Of a DNA stretch of 64,000 nt, positions 1-7,097 are shown piece after piece. A program made the position numbers and the translations under genes. Location: the NCBI RefSeq assembly GCF_012726205.1, contig NZ_JAASAE010000006.1, positions 227,916 to 291,915 of the forward strand. The letters are read 5' to 3'. The stretch's first letter is position 1; each line of letters starts with the position of its first letter. Below the pieces are notes generated by a model, which had not been told where the DNA came from, ran no database searches, and saw only the letters and a list, made by a program, of their open reading frames with translations. This DNA comes from Rhodococcus sp. HNM0569 (GTDB lineage: Bacteria > Actinomycetota > Actinomycetes > Mycobacteriales > Mycobacteriaceae).

Positions 1-1
1 C

Positions 2-301
2 GATCGGGACGTGCCCGAGTCGGCGATCGCGCAGTGGCGTGCGACGGCCGACGCCGACGACATCGCACCCGACGTCCTCGAGGCACTCGCACGACGGTTC
101 GGTTGCCCGGTCGAGTACCTGCGCGACGGCGACGACGACTACGAGGTGCAGTTGCGTTTCCAGACCGCGGTACGCGACGCCGACGTGCGGCACCTGTCGT
201 TCCGACGGGTCGGCCAGCCGGCGGGGTTGTCGGCGGGCGAGATGCGTGCGTGGATCACGATGCTCACGTCGCTGCCCGCACCGCATTCGACGGGTCGCTG
301 A
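2..301 (+). CDS. XRE/EspR-type transcriptional regulator, C-terminal part (5' end outside window)
   Basis: The frame is open to the first base, so the start and most of the helix-turn-helix lie upstream of the window; 99 codons remain. What is left begins with a helical stretch ending in LEALARRFGCPVEYLRDG. That pattern (ageing helix, F/FG, PVEYL/F, then acidic residues) is the end of the DNA-binding domain in EspR-like XRE regulators of Mycobacteriales, and it is followed by a short C-terminal helical dimerisation region (about residues 45-95). The gene is convergent with the MAB_1171c-type membrane gene; their stop codons are 14 bases apart. XRE regulators of this type often sit beside ImmA/IrrE proteases and this membrane family, which fits here. 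The target promoter is unknown. The family call is fairly safe; the exact orthologue is not. Confidence 0.7.
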   Translation, partial: DRDVPESAIAQWRATADADDIAPDVLEALARRFGCPVEYLRDGDDDYEVQLRFQTAVRDADVRHLSFRRVGQPAGLSAGEMRAWITMLTSLPAPHSTGR

Positions 302-315
302 CCCCGGGCTGCCCG

Positions 316-1398
316 CTACGCGGCGATCTCCCAGCACGCGGCGACACTGCGCAGTCCGGCGAGGTCGCCGGACAGATGCAGGGCGCGGGCGCGCGACTGC
401 GCGGCGGACGGGTGCTGCACACCGTTGCCGGTGGGCCGCGCGCGTGCCGCGATCCGCAATGCCGCCGCGACGACGGCGGGATCGTCGGACAGCTCCGCGG
501 GCAGGCCCGGTTCGAGCACGAGGATCGCGTCGCGGATCTCGACCGACATGCGGTGCAGGCGGTCGCTGTGCGAGAGCGCGCGACGGTCCACTCGGCGCAG
601 CGGCAGCACCACCTCGGGCACCGCGGTGGTGAGCGTGCGCCACATCGGGCGCAGGCTGCGGACACCGGCCTTCGCGGCCCGTTCGCGCACGAAACGTTGC
701 ACGAGGGGCCGCGCGATCATCGCGAACATCACGGCGGTGACGAGTATTGCGATCACTGCGCCCGACTCGAGCACCGGTTCGAGGATCGGCCAGGTCGTGT
801 GGAAGTAGTCGGCGACGCCCGCGACGAGACCGGTCACGAGGTACAGCGACACCGCGCCCGACAGGAATGCGAGCAGGGCGACCGATCTCCGCTCGCGGCC
901 CCGCACGCGCGTGATGCCGCGGATCGCGAGCACGAGCACCGACACCGCGACGATCAGGAGCGGGCCCGAGAACACGCTCGCGTACACCACGAACGCCCAG
1001 TCCGGGCCTTCGCGAACGTCGACGCCGAGCCGGAAGGCCTGGTAACCCACCACGCACATGACCACCGCGAGCGCGAGCGCGACGGCCGTCGCGGCGGGCC
1101 ACACCCAGCGGTACTTCCGCGGGCCGTGCCACCACGACGAGAACAACGCGTATGCCGACGCGCCCGCGAGCAGGAACAGCGAGTTCTGCAGCATCGACCC
1201 CGCGCCGTGGAAGGTGACCGAGTCGATCGCGGGACGCACGCCCGGCAGCGCGACGGTGGCGCCTGCGGCCATGAGCAGCGCGGTGGCGTTGAGGATGCGC
1301 TGGGCACGAGTCGCGCGCACGTACAGCAGGCGCAGCACGACGATGTACCACAGCGGCGCCACCACCAGTGCCGGCAGCGCGACGGCGAGAACGTCCAC
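316..1398 (-). CDS. MAB_1171c-family putative membrane transporter (DUF6545-like)
   Basis: A 360-residue integral membrane protein. The first about 240 residues hold seven hydrophobic segments (roughly 2-24, 36-53, 70-86, 100-120, 133-160, 172-195, 212-232). A cytoplasmic C-terminal tail of about 120 residues follows, rich in Arg/Leu/Ala helices (for example LRRVDRRALSHSDRLHRM) and ending in EIAA. This topology matches the actinobacterial MAB_1171c-family putative transporters, whose substrate is not known. It starts with GTG two bases after the stop of the ImmA/IrrE-type protease gene, so the two are surely co-transcribed. The protease, this protein and an XRE regulator form a recurring trio. 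The family is recognised by topology and tail pattern, not by a known active site. Confidence 0.6.
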   Translation of the reverse strand: MDVLAVALPALVVAPLWYIVVLRLLYVRATRAQRILNATALLMAAGATVALPGVRPAIDSVTFHGAGSMLQNSLFLLAGASAYALFSSWWHGPRKYRWVWPAATAVALALAVVMCVVGYQAFRLGVDVREGPDWAFVVYASVFSGPLLIVAVSVLVLAIRGITRVRGRERRSVALLAFLSGAVSLYLVTGLVAGVADYFHTTWPILEPVLESGAVIAILVTAVMFAMIARPLVQRFVRERAAKAGVRSLRPMWRTLTTAVPEVVLPLRRVDRRALSHSDRLHRMSVEIRDAILVLEPGLPAELSDDPAVVAAALRIAARARPTGNGVQHPSAAQSRARALHLSGDLAGLRSVAACWEIAA

Positions 1399-1400
1399 CG

Positions 1401-1952
1401 TCAGAGGCTTCCGACGATGCGACTCGCGGTGCGGTCCGCGCTCCCGTGGGAGCGCATCGTCGACATCACGAGGGTTGCGAGCAGCTCAGCGTCGTACTCC
1501 TGCCGATCGCTGTAGCTCGACCGACCGAAGACCGCACGCACCGTGCCCGCGGTCGGCACGGCCGCGCGCACCTCTGCGAGCACATCGGTCGACCCGGGCC
1601 CGCGGGTGTCTCCCGCGTCTGCGCGCGTCGCGGGATCCTCGTCGTGACGCAACAGCATGTGGGCGAGCTCGTGGCACACGATGTGTGTCGCGTGCCGAGC
1701 CGACGTGTGGTCGGCGTACAGGACGACGTCGTCGTGTTCGCGCGCGAGCCACAGACCCGAGTGCCCGTACTGCACGAGTTCGGCCCGCACGGGCACGAGC
1801 GTGATGGAGCGCTTTCGCCGCTCGGCGACGGCCGCGACGAGTGTGTCGCGGCGCCACCCGGACGGAAGGGACAGTTCGTCCACGAGGCAGCGCAGCTTGC
1901 GCATCCGCGCGGACGGCACGAGCCGCTTCGCACGTCGCGCCGCCCCCTGCAT
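1401..1952 (-). CDS. ImmA/IrrE-family zinc metallopeptidase
   Basis: This 183-residue protein has the gluzincin signature HELAH at residues 94-98, inside THIVCHELAHMLLRHDE. His94 and His98 would bind zinc and Glu95 would activate water. In this family the enzyme typically cleaves or inactivates an XRE-type repressor, and a cut XRE regulator lies next door, though convergent and beyond the membrane gene. The start chosen is ATG at 1952 (MQGAARRAK), nine bases after an AGGA; a GTG at 1967 with AAGG upstream is the alternative. Longer upstream extensions read as Arg-rich noise. It is followed after two bases by the MAB_1171c-type membrane gene. Protease fold: confident. Substrate: inference only. 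Confidence 0.75.
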   Translation of the reverse strand: MQGAARRAKRLVPSARMRKLRCLVDELSLPSGWRRDTLVAAVAERRKRSITLVPVRAELVQYGHSGLWLAREHDDVVLYADHTSARHATHIVCHELAHMLLRHDEDPATRADAGDTRGPGSTDVLAEVRAAVPTAGTVRAVFGRSSYSDRQEYDAELLATLVMSTMRSHGSADRTASRIVGSL

Positions 1953-2145
1953 GCGGGACGTCCTGCTCACTTCGCGCCGCCTTCGTGGTCGCCGGGAACC
2001 GTTCGATGCCCCGCCGCGAAGCACGACTCGACAGGCGGGATGCGCCCCATTGTAGGAAGCAAGCCGGTGACCAGCGGATCCAGGTGGGTGCACGGTTGTC
2101 ACGACGACGCGAAAATCGGTCGCAGGGTCTTTTTTTCGCGATAAG

Positions 2146-2176
2146 TTGACGAGGCCCCCGGGTCTGTCGGTAGATT
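2146..2176 (+). promoter_or_regulatory. Predicted sigma-70-type promoter of the 6C RNA
   Basis: TTGACG at 2146-2151 and TAGATT at 2171-2176 are separated by 19 bases, a slightly long spacer. The predicted start of transcription, about 2181-2184, falls directly at the first hairpin of the 6C RNA, which supports the pairing. Confidence 0.5.
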
Positions 2177-2280
2177 GGGCCGTGGCACTTCACAGTGCCT
2201 CGAGCACCTGCCGCCCCTCCCCCCCCCTGTGGGCGCAGGTTGGTGGCGGGGTCAACCCCCCCTGTACCCCGCCACCCAGC
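2177..2280 (+). ncRNA. 6C small RNA (actinobacterial C-loop sRNA)
   Basis: Three stems follow one another. GGCACT/AGTGCC (2184-2199) is a small 5' hairpin. A second hairpin at 2207-2239 pairs CCTGC.CGCCC with GGGCGCAGG and carries nine consecutive C in its loop (2219-2227). A third at 2242-2276 is a perfect 11-bp stem (GGTGGCGGGGT with ACCCCGCCACC) with a seven-C loop (2256-2262). Two adjacent hairpins each exposing at least six C is the definition of the 6C RNA family, called B11 in M. tuberculosis. There the C-rich loops act by base pairing with G-rich ribosome binding sites. A promoter ends just upstream. The 3' end is estimated from family length (about 95-105 nt); no clear U-tract terminator was seen. 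Confidence 0.87.
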
Positions 2281-2619
2281 TCGGCAAATCCCTCCACCGC
2301 TGCCGATTCCCCGGTTTCACGGTTTCCAGAACTCGCCTGCCGCCAGACTTCGACGTCGCCATCCGCGGCCGTCCGATTCGACCGGTCTGCGCGCGGAGCT
2401 CACCCCTCGACGAACCGAGTTCCGTACGCGCGTCGCAACATCCGGCCTTGCGAAAGTTATTGAACCACACAAGCGACAGCGAAGCCACACGGCGGCAACA
2501 GGCAGACCTTCGAGGGCCGCAGGCATGCATTCGAGCGGCAACGGCGGTACACGCCTGGTAGACGGCCCACGCTCGCTACGCTGACCGAGTGCTGACCTCT
2601 CACCCGATCGGACGCCCGC
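2281..2619. other. Intergenic region between 6C RNA and yibE-like gene; no gene seen
   Basis: About 340 bases without a convincing reading frame: the frames that stay open have Arg/Ser/Pro-rich translations and no ribosome binding site. It is somewhat richer in A/T in places (for example around 2455-2470) than the flanking genes. A TACGCT at 2576-2581 could be the -10 element of the downstream gene. No repeat or strong hairpin was found. Confidence 0.5.
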
Positions 2620-3885
2620 ATGCCTGAATCGAGTCGCGGCCACGGCCACGGCCACTCCGGGCCGGTTCCAGTCGGCCCGGTCGCGGCGCGCGTCGTCGTC
2701 GGACTGCTCGTCGTCACGGCGATCGTCGTCGCAGGCGCCGTTATCGCACTGTGGCCGTCGCAGCAGGCGACCGAGATCCCCCTGTTCCAGGACGGTACGG
2801 GCGGCACCGGCGTGACCGAGGCGGGCACGGTCACCGCGCAGAGTATCGGCCCGTGCGGAAGCCCCTCGGCCGGCACGCCTTTCACCGGATCACCGGTACC
2901 GCCTGCCACCTCGGCCTACGAGTGCCACCGCAGCCTCGTGTCGATCGAGTCGGGCCCGAACGACGGTGCCCAGACCCTGCTCGAGATCGTGCCCGGTCCG
3001 GGACAACCTGATCTGCAGGTCGGCGACGACGTCCGGCTCATGCGGATGAACGACCCGTCGGGCGCGACCCTGTACAGCTTCGAGGACTACGCGCGCGGCA
3101 TGCCCCTGCTGCTGATCGTGCTGGCGTTCGCGGTCGTGATCGTCGTCGTCGCGCGCTGGCGTGGGCTGCGCGCACTCATCGGCATCGGCATCGCGTTCGG
3201 CGTGCTCGTCGTGTTCACCCTTCCCGCGCTCCTCGACGGCAAGCCCGCGATCCCGGTTGCGCTGGTCACCGGCGCGGTGATCCTGTACGCGGTCCTGTAT
3301 CTCGCACACGGGTTCTCGCTCCGCACCAGTTCGGCGTTGCTGGGCACACTGGCGTCGATGGTCGTCGCCGCGCTGTTGTCTTACGCGACGATCGAGGCGA
3401 CCCGGCTCACCGGTCTGTCCGAGGAACAGAACACCAACGTGCAGACCTATCTGCAGCACGTGAGCATCACCGGCCTGTTGCTCGCGGGCTTCATCATCGG
3501 CTCGCTCGGTGTGCTCAACGACGTCACCATCACGCAGGCGTCGTCGGCCTTCGAACTCGCGTCGCTCGACGAAAGTGCTTCACGTCGAGAGATCTTCGGC
3601 TCCGCGATGCGCGTGGGCCGCGACCACATCGCGAGCACGGTCTACACACTGGTCCTTGCGTATGCGGGCGGTGCGCTGCCGTTGCTGCTGCTGTTCAGCG
3701 TCGCGGGCAGGTCCTTCCAGGACGTTCTCACGAGCGACGCGGTCGCGATCGAGATCGCGCGATCGGCGGTGGGTGGCATCGCCCTCGCGTTGTCGGTGCC
3801 GCTCACCACCGGTGTCGCGGTGCTCCTGGCACGGCCCGTCGGCCGGCGACAGCCGGTGCGCAAGGCAGGCAAGCACTCGCGCTGA
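2620..3885 (+). CDS. YibE/F family membrane protein
   Basis: A 421-residue protein with a His/Gly-rich N-terminus (HGHGHSG near residue 8), a first membrane helix at about 24-45, an extracytoplasmic domain (about 46-160) and then some seven further helices to about residue 405. The membrane part carries the family pattern: VARWRGLRALIGI after the second helix, GSLGVLNDVTITQ around residue 290, and a final hydrophobic hairpin. YibE/F proteins are widespread in Firmicutes and Actinobacteria, and no biochemical function is established. It stands alone on the plus strand, converging with the Hsp70-like gene (three bases between stops). The ATG start has only a weak upstream GA-rich element. Confidence 0.8.
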   Translation: MPESSRGHGHGHSGPVPVGPVAARVVVGLLVVTAIVVAGAVIALWPSQQATEIPLFQDGTGGTGVTEAGTVTAQSIGPCGSPSAGTPFTGSPVPPATSAYECHRSLVSIESGPNDGAQTLLEIVPGPGQPDLQVGDDVRLMRMNDPSGATLYSFEDYARGMPLLLIVLAFAVVIVVVARWRGLRALIGIGIAFGVLVVFTLPALLDGKPAIPVALVTGAVILYAVLYLAHGFSLRTSSALLGTLASMVVAALLSYATIEATRLTGLSEEQNTNVQTYLQHVSITGLLLAGFIIGSLGVLNDVTITQASSAFELASLDESASRREIFGSAMRVGRDHIASTVYTLVLAYAGGALPLLLLFSVAGRSFQDVLTSDAVAIEIARSAVGGIALALSVPLTTGVAVLLARPVGRRQPVRKAGKHSR

Positions 3886-3888
3886 TCG

Positions 3889-5193
3889 TCACCGCGCAGG
3901 CGGCCACTGCAGTTGCGGCAGTTCGATCGTCGGCAACTGGATCTGCGGCAACCCGGGGATGAGCGGGGCAGGCGACGGCGCCGGTTCGGGTTCCTGCGTC
4001 TCCTGCACGGCAGGCGGCACGTACTGCGGTTCGGGGGCGGTCGTGGAGGGGACCGTGGTGACAGGCGGCAGTTCGGTTGCCACCGGAGCCTGCGAGCGCG
4101 GGGCGTCGACGGGCGTGGCCGTGTCGCCGCTCGTGCCACCGAGTTCGCGACCGAAGCCGAGGCCGATACCCACCGCTCCGAGCACCCCGAGGACACCGCA
4201 CGCGAGGGTGATCGCCCGGGGGGTGGGCCGGTTGCGGGCACGTCCGGCGCGCGAGCCACCCAGCGGCACCGCGTCGGACGGGACGAACGACGTGGGCTCG
4301 GTGGGCGGTGCGAGAGCTGGACCCGCCGACCACGACAACAGCGCTGCACCTTCCGCTGCAACGGTTTCCGGGACGGACGGCGCGACGACGGGCAACGTGA
4401 GCCACGCACCGAGGACGTCGCGCACCAGCGGAATCCTCGCGCCGCCGCCGACGAGCGCGACGAGATCGGGGCGCACCGCGGACTGCGCGACGACGTCACG
4501 CGCGATGCGCGCCGACGACTCGACCATGGTGCGGGCCAAGGCGTCGAACTCGCCGCGCGACAGCAGCACGAGCCCGCCGTCGCCGGGCACACACACCGCA
4601 CCGGTGCTCGACAGGCGCTCCTTCGCTTCGCGGCACGTCGCGTCCAGACGCGCCGATGCCGCGGCGTCGGCAGGTGGGTCGACACGGCCGCGCGCGAGCT
4701 GGTTGGCCCGCACCACCGCGTCGAGCGCGTCACCGCTGACCGCCTCGGTGCGCACGGACGCGAGCACGGTGCGGCTCGCACGGTCGATCACCCACACGCT
4801 GAGCCCGGTGCGTCCTAGGTCGTACACGAGCGGTGTCGTGGCGGCACCGAGGATGCCGGACGCGTCGAGCGCCGCGAGCACCGCGTCGGCCTCCGGGATC
4901 AGCGTGTAGTGCTCGAGATGCTGCGTGGCCATCGCCGCACGGACCGCGTCTGCCTGCGCGTCGTTGCGTATCGCGATGCCGGTGGGTGCAGCCGCGGGCC
5001 CGTGGGTCGCGAGCACGACGCCGACGGCTTCGGCTGCGAGCGCGGCCGCATGCGGTTCGCCCGCCCCGGAGTCGGCCCCGACGGATTCGCCGTGCTCGAC
5101 GACCTGGGAGGTGAAGGCGCCGGGGTCGGCATCGGACGACTGGGCGAGCCGCACCGACATCGTCCCCACCGACACACCCAGAACCGAGCTCAC
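3889..5193 (-). CDS. Hsp70/actin-fold ATPase with C-terminal membrane anchor and Pro-rich tail
   Basis: This 434-residue protein starts with GTG (VSSVLGVSVGTMSVRLA), an Hsp70-type phosphate-1 motif. It continues through actin-fold landmarks: LVYDLGRTGLSVWVID (phosphate 2, about 127-142), AKERLSS, and LVALVGGGARIPLVRDVL (adenosine motif, about 243-260). After about residue 300 a basic linker leads to a single membrane helix (about 322-345), then a Pro/Thr/Glu-rich tail that ends in short repeats of the form LPQIQLPTIELPQLQWP. The substrate-binding domain of DnaK is missing. Such anchored Hsp70-like proteins are common in Mycobacteriales and are thought to work at the envelope; no client is known. 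A GAAGG seven bases upstream supports the start. The tail is presumably outside or wall-embedded (inference). Confidence 0.75.
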   Translation of the reverse strand: MSSVLGVSVGTMSVRLAQSSDADPGAFTSQVVEHGESVGADSGAGEPHAAALAAEAVGVVLATHGPAAAPTGIAIRNDAQADAVRAAMATQHLEHYTLIPEADAVLAALDASGILGAATTPLVYDLGRTGLSVWVIDRASRTVLASVRTEAVSGDALDAVVRANQLARGRVDPPADAAASARLDATCREAKERLSSTGAVCVPGDGGLVLLSRGEFDALARTMVESSARIARDVVAQSAVRPDLVALVGGGARIPLVRDVLGAWLTLPVVAPSVPETVAAEGAALLSWSAGPALAPPTEPTSFVPSDAVPLGGSRAGRARNRPTPRAITLACGVLGVLGAVGIGLGFGRELGGTSGDTATPVDAPRSQAPVATELPPVTTVPSTTAPEPQYVPPAVQETQEPEPAPSPAPLIPGLPQIQLPTIELPQLQWPPAR

Positions 5194-5280
5194 GGCCGCC
5201 TTCGTTCCTCGGGCGGCAGCACCCCGACGGCCGCCGCTTCGTCCGTGGGAGTGTAGCGAAGCGGCGAAGCCAGGGCTCCG

Positions 5281-5325
5281 GTCACACTTCCGCGGACCCC
5301 GCAGTCACACTTCCGCGGACCCCGC
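5281..5325 (-). repeat. 22-bp direct duplication of the 3' end of the fadD19-like gene
   Basis: The unit starting GTCACACTTCCGCGGACC occurs at 5281-5302 and again, identical, at 5304-5325, one base apart. The right copy holds the last codons and stop of the FadD19-like gene; the left copy lies just beyond the stop. It looks like a short tandem duplication across the gene end. Confidence 0.85.
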
Positions 5326-6948
5326 GAGACGGCCGCGCACCGCGGCGTCCGCCGGCCGTGACCGCGTCGTTTCCTGCGCCCAGCGGTAGTCGGGCTTGCC
5401 GCTCGGCGAGCGCACGATGCGATCGACGATCCAGAACACGCGCGGCACCTTGTACCCCGCGATCAGCCCGCGTGCCGTCGCGACGACGTCGTCGAAATCG
5501 GGGACCGCACCCGGCCGCGCCTGCACGACCGCGGCGACCGCCTGGCCGTACCGTTCGTCGGGAACGCCGACCACGATCGCGTCGAACACGTCCGCATGTG
5601 CTTTGAGGGCGCCCTCGACCTCCTCGGGGAAGACTTTTTCTCCGCCCGTGTTGATCGAGACCGACCCGCGGCCGAGCATGACGACCGTGCCGTCGGCCGC
5701 GACCGTCGCGAAATCGCCCGGAATCGAGTAGCGGATGCCGTCGTATTCGACGAACGTCGCCGCGGTCTTGTCGGGGTCCTTGTAGTAGCCGAGCGGGATG
5801 TGTCCGCGCCGCGCGATCTTGCCGACGACGCCCGAGCCGGCTTCGACGATGTGCCCCTCGTCGTCGAGGACGACATTCGCGGAGTCGACCGTGACGCGAG
5901 GGCCGCCGTCGTCGGCCGAGCCGCGGGCCACGATGCCGACTCCGCTGAATCCCGTTTCGGAGGACCCGATCGAGTCGGTGAGCACGGTGTTCGGCAGGGC
6001 GTCGAGGAACTGCTCCTTGACGCTCGGCGAGAACAGCGCCGCACTGCTGGCGAGCGCGACGAGCGTGGACGTGTCGAAGCTGCCCGTGCGCAACTCTTCG
6101 ATCATCGGGCGGGCCATGGCGTCGCCGACGATGACCACGACGTGCACTCCGTGGTCCTCGATGATCCGCCACGTGGTCTTCGCGTCGAACTCCGCGCTGA
6201 GGACGATGCGCCCGCCCGTGAACAGGCTCTGGAAGGTGCCCCACTGTGCCGCGCCGTGGATCATCGGCGGGATGGGATACCTGGTGAGGGCGGGGTTCTC
6301 GGTGCCGGTGCGGGCGAGGTGGTACTCGTCCGGCACGGGCTCGCCGGTCATGAAGTCGATGCCGCCGCCGAGCACGCGCCACACATCCTCGTGCCGCCAC
6401 ACGACGCCCTTCGGCATGCCCGTCGTGCCACCCGTGTAGATCATGTAGTGGTCGTCGGCGCTGCGTTCGCCGAAGTCACGCTCGGGCGAACCGGCCGCGA
6501 GCGCGCTGTCGTACGCCACGAGACCGGCGGGAAGTGCGCTGCCGTCGGCGCCGATCTCGATCGCGGTGTCCAGCAACGGACATGCGGCCATGGCCGCGAG
6601 CACGCGGTCGCGATAGCGCCCTTCGTACACGACGGCTACCGCGTCGGAGTTGTCGAACAGGTACTGCAATTCGGCGTCGACGTAACGGAAGTTGACGTTG
6701 ACGACGACGGCGCGTGCCTTGTAGATCGCCAGCATCGCTTCGACGCACTCGATGTTGTTGCGCGTGTACACCGCCACCTTGTCGCCGGGGCGGACACCGC
6801 TGTCGACGAGGAAGTGCGCGAGCCGGTTGGCGCGCTCCTCGAGTTCGCCGTAGGTGATGCTGCGGCCGGAGTCGGCCGAGACGAGTGCCGTGCGGTCGGG
6901 CACCAGATCGATCGCGTGCTCGACGAGGTCCGCGAGGTTGTATGCCAT
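5305..6948 (-). CDS. fadD19: FadD19-like steroid side-chain acyl-CoA synthetase
   Basis: A 547-residue adenylate-forming enzyme that would activate a C27/C24 steroid carboxylate as its CoA thioester. Visible motifs are the phosphate loop YTGGTTGMPKG (171-181), ERDFGERSAD just before it, PIPPMIHGAAQ, DSIGSSETGFSG, the GYYKDP/PGDF segment, GRGSVSINTGGEKVFPEEVE, and the C-terminal lysine segment SPSGKPDYRWA. These closely follow M. tuberculosis FadD19 (cholestenoate/C3-side-chain CoA ligase) as I remember it; FadD17 is the nearest alternative. The ATG at 6948 begins MAYNLADLVEHAID as in FadD19; the in-frame extension to 7056 looks non-coding and contains the operator. A KstR box lies 11 bases upstream. 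Its neighbours, an mce operon and a CYP125-like gene, supply uptake and the C26 oxidation that would make its substrate. Confidence 0.83.
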   Translation of the reverse strand: MAYNLADLVEHAIDLVPDRTALVSADSGRSITYGELEERANRLAHFLVDSGVRPGDKVAVYTRNNIECVEAMLAIYKARAVVVNVNFRYVDAELQYLFDNSDAVAVVYEGRYRDRVLAAMAACPLLDTAIEIGADGSALPAGLVAYDSALAAGSPERDFGERSADDHYMIYTGGTTGMPKGVVWRHEDVWRVLGGGIDFMTGEPVPDEYHLARTGTENPALTRYPIPPMIHGAAQWGTFQSLFTGGRIVLSAEFDAKTTWRIIEDHGVHVVVIVGDAMARPMIEELRTGSFDTSTLVALASSAALFSPSVKEQFLDALPNTVLTDSIGSSETGFSGVGIVARGSADDGGPRVTVDSANVVLDDEGHIVEAGSGVVGKIARRGHIPLGYYKDPDKTAATFVEYDGIRYSIPGDFATVAADGTVVMLGRGSVSINTGGEKVFPEEVEGALKAHADVFDAIVVGVPDERYGQAVAAVVQARPGAVPDFDDVVATARGLIAGYKVPRVFWIVDRIVRSPSGKPDYRWAQETTRSRPADAAVRGRLAGSAEV

Positions 6949-6958
6949 GCCTAGAAAA

Positions 6959-6972
6959 TAGAACGTGTTCCA
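6959..6972. promoter_or_regulatory. KstR-type operator upstream of fadD19-like gene
   Basis: TAGAACGTGTTCCA fits the KstR consensus TnnAACnnGTTnnA at all eight fixed positions. KstR is the TetR-family repressor of the cholesterol regulon in Mycobacterium and Rhodococcus, released by 3-oxo-4-cholestenoyl-CoA. The site lies 11-24 bases before the start codon, where repressor binding would block transcription or initiation. Confidence 0.8.
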
Positions 6973-7039
6973 CAGGTTTTCAAGCGATTTCGGATGAATT
7001 TTACTGTGCACCAGCCATTTTGGCGACAGACGTGCACAC

Positions 7040-7074
7040 CACCGCTTCCGGCGCACCTCGCGCCGGAAGCGGTG
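7040..7074 (-). terminator. Hairpin terminator downstream of the mce operon
   Basis: CACCGCTTCCGGCGC (7040-7054) pairs perfectly with GCGCCGGAAGCGGTG (7060-7074) around a five-base loop. It sits 24 bases after the mceF stop and before the fadD19 promoter. There is no U-tract, as is common in Actinobacteria. It separates the two transcription units. Confidence 0.75.
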
Positions 7075-7097
7075 TCCGCGTAGGCAGAGTCAGCCGA

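Noticed and set aside
34..1515. Long plus-strand open frame opposite the MAB_1171c-type gene
   Set aside because: Arg/His/Glu-rich translation without family features; it mirrors the real minus-strand gene, as expected at this GC content.
1..2102. Toxin-antitoxin or prophage remnant from the XRE and ImmA/IrrE genes
   Set aside because: No integrase, att-like repeats or phage genes; base composition equals the neighbours and the trio is common in Mycobacteriales chromosomes.
2146..2655. Several overlapping short open frames between the ImmA/IrrE and YibE/F genes
   Set aside because: They overlap the 6C RNA or read as Arg/Pro/Ser noise with no start signals.
5281..5325. Possible CRISPR or phage attachment repeat
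   Set aside because: Only two copies one base apart with no spacers; explained as a local tandem duplication.
6949..7056. 36-residue N-terminal extension of the FadD19-like protein
   Set aside because: It would run through the KstR operator and the family begins at MAYNLADLVEHAID.
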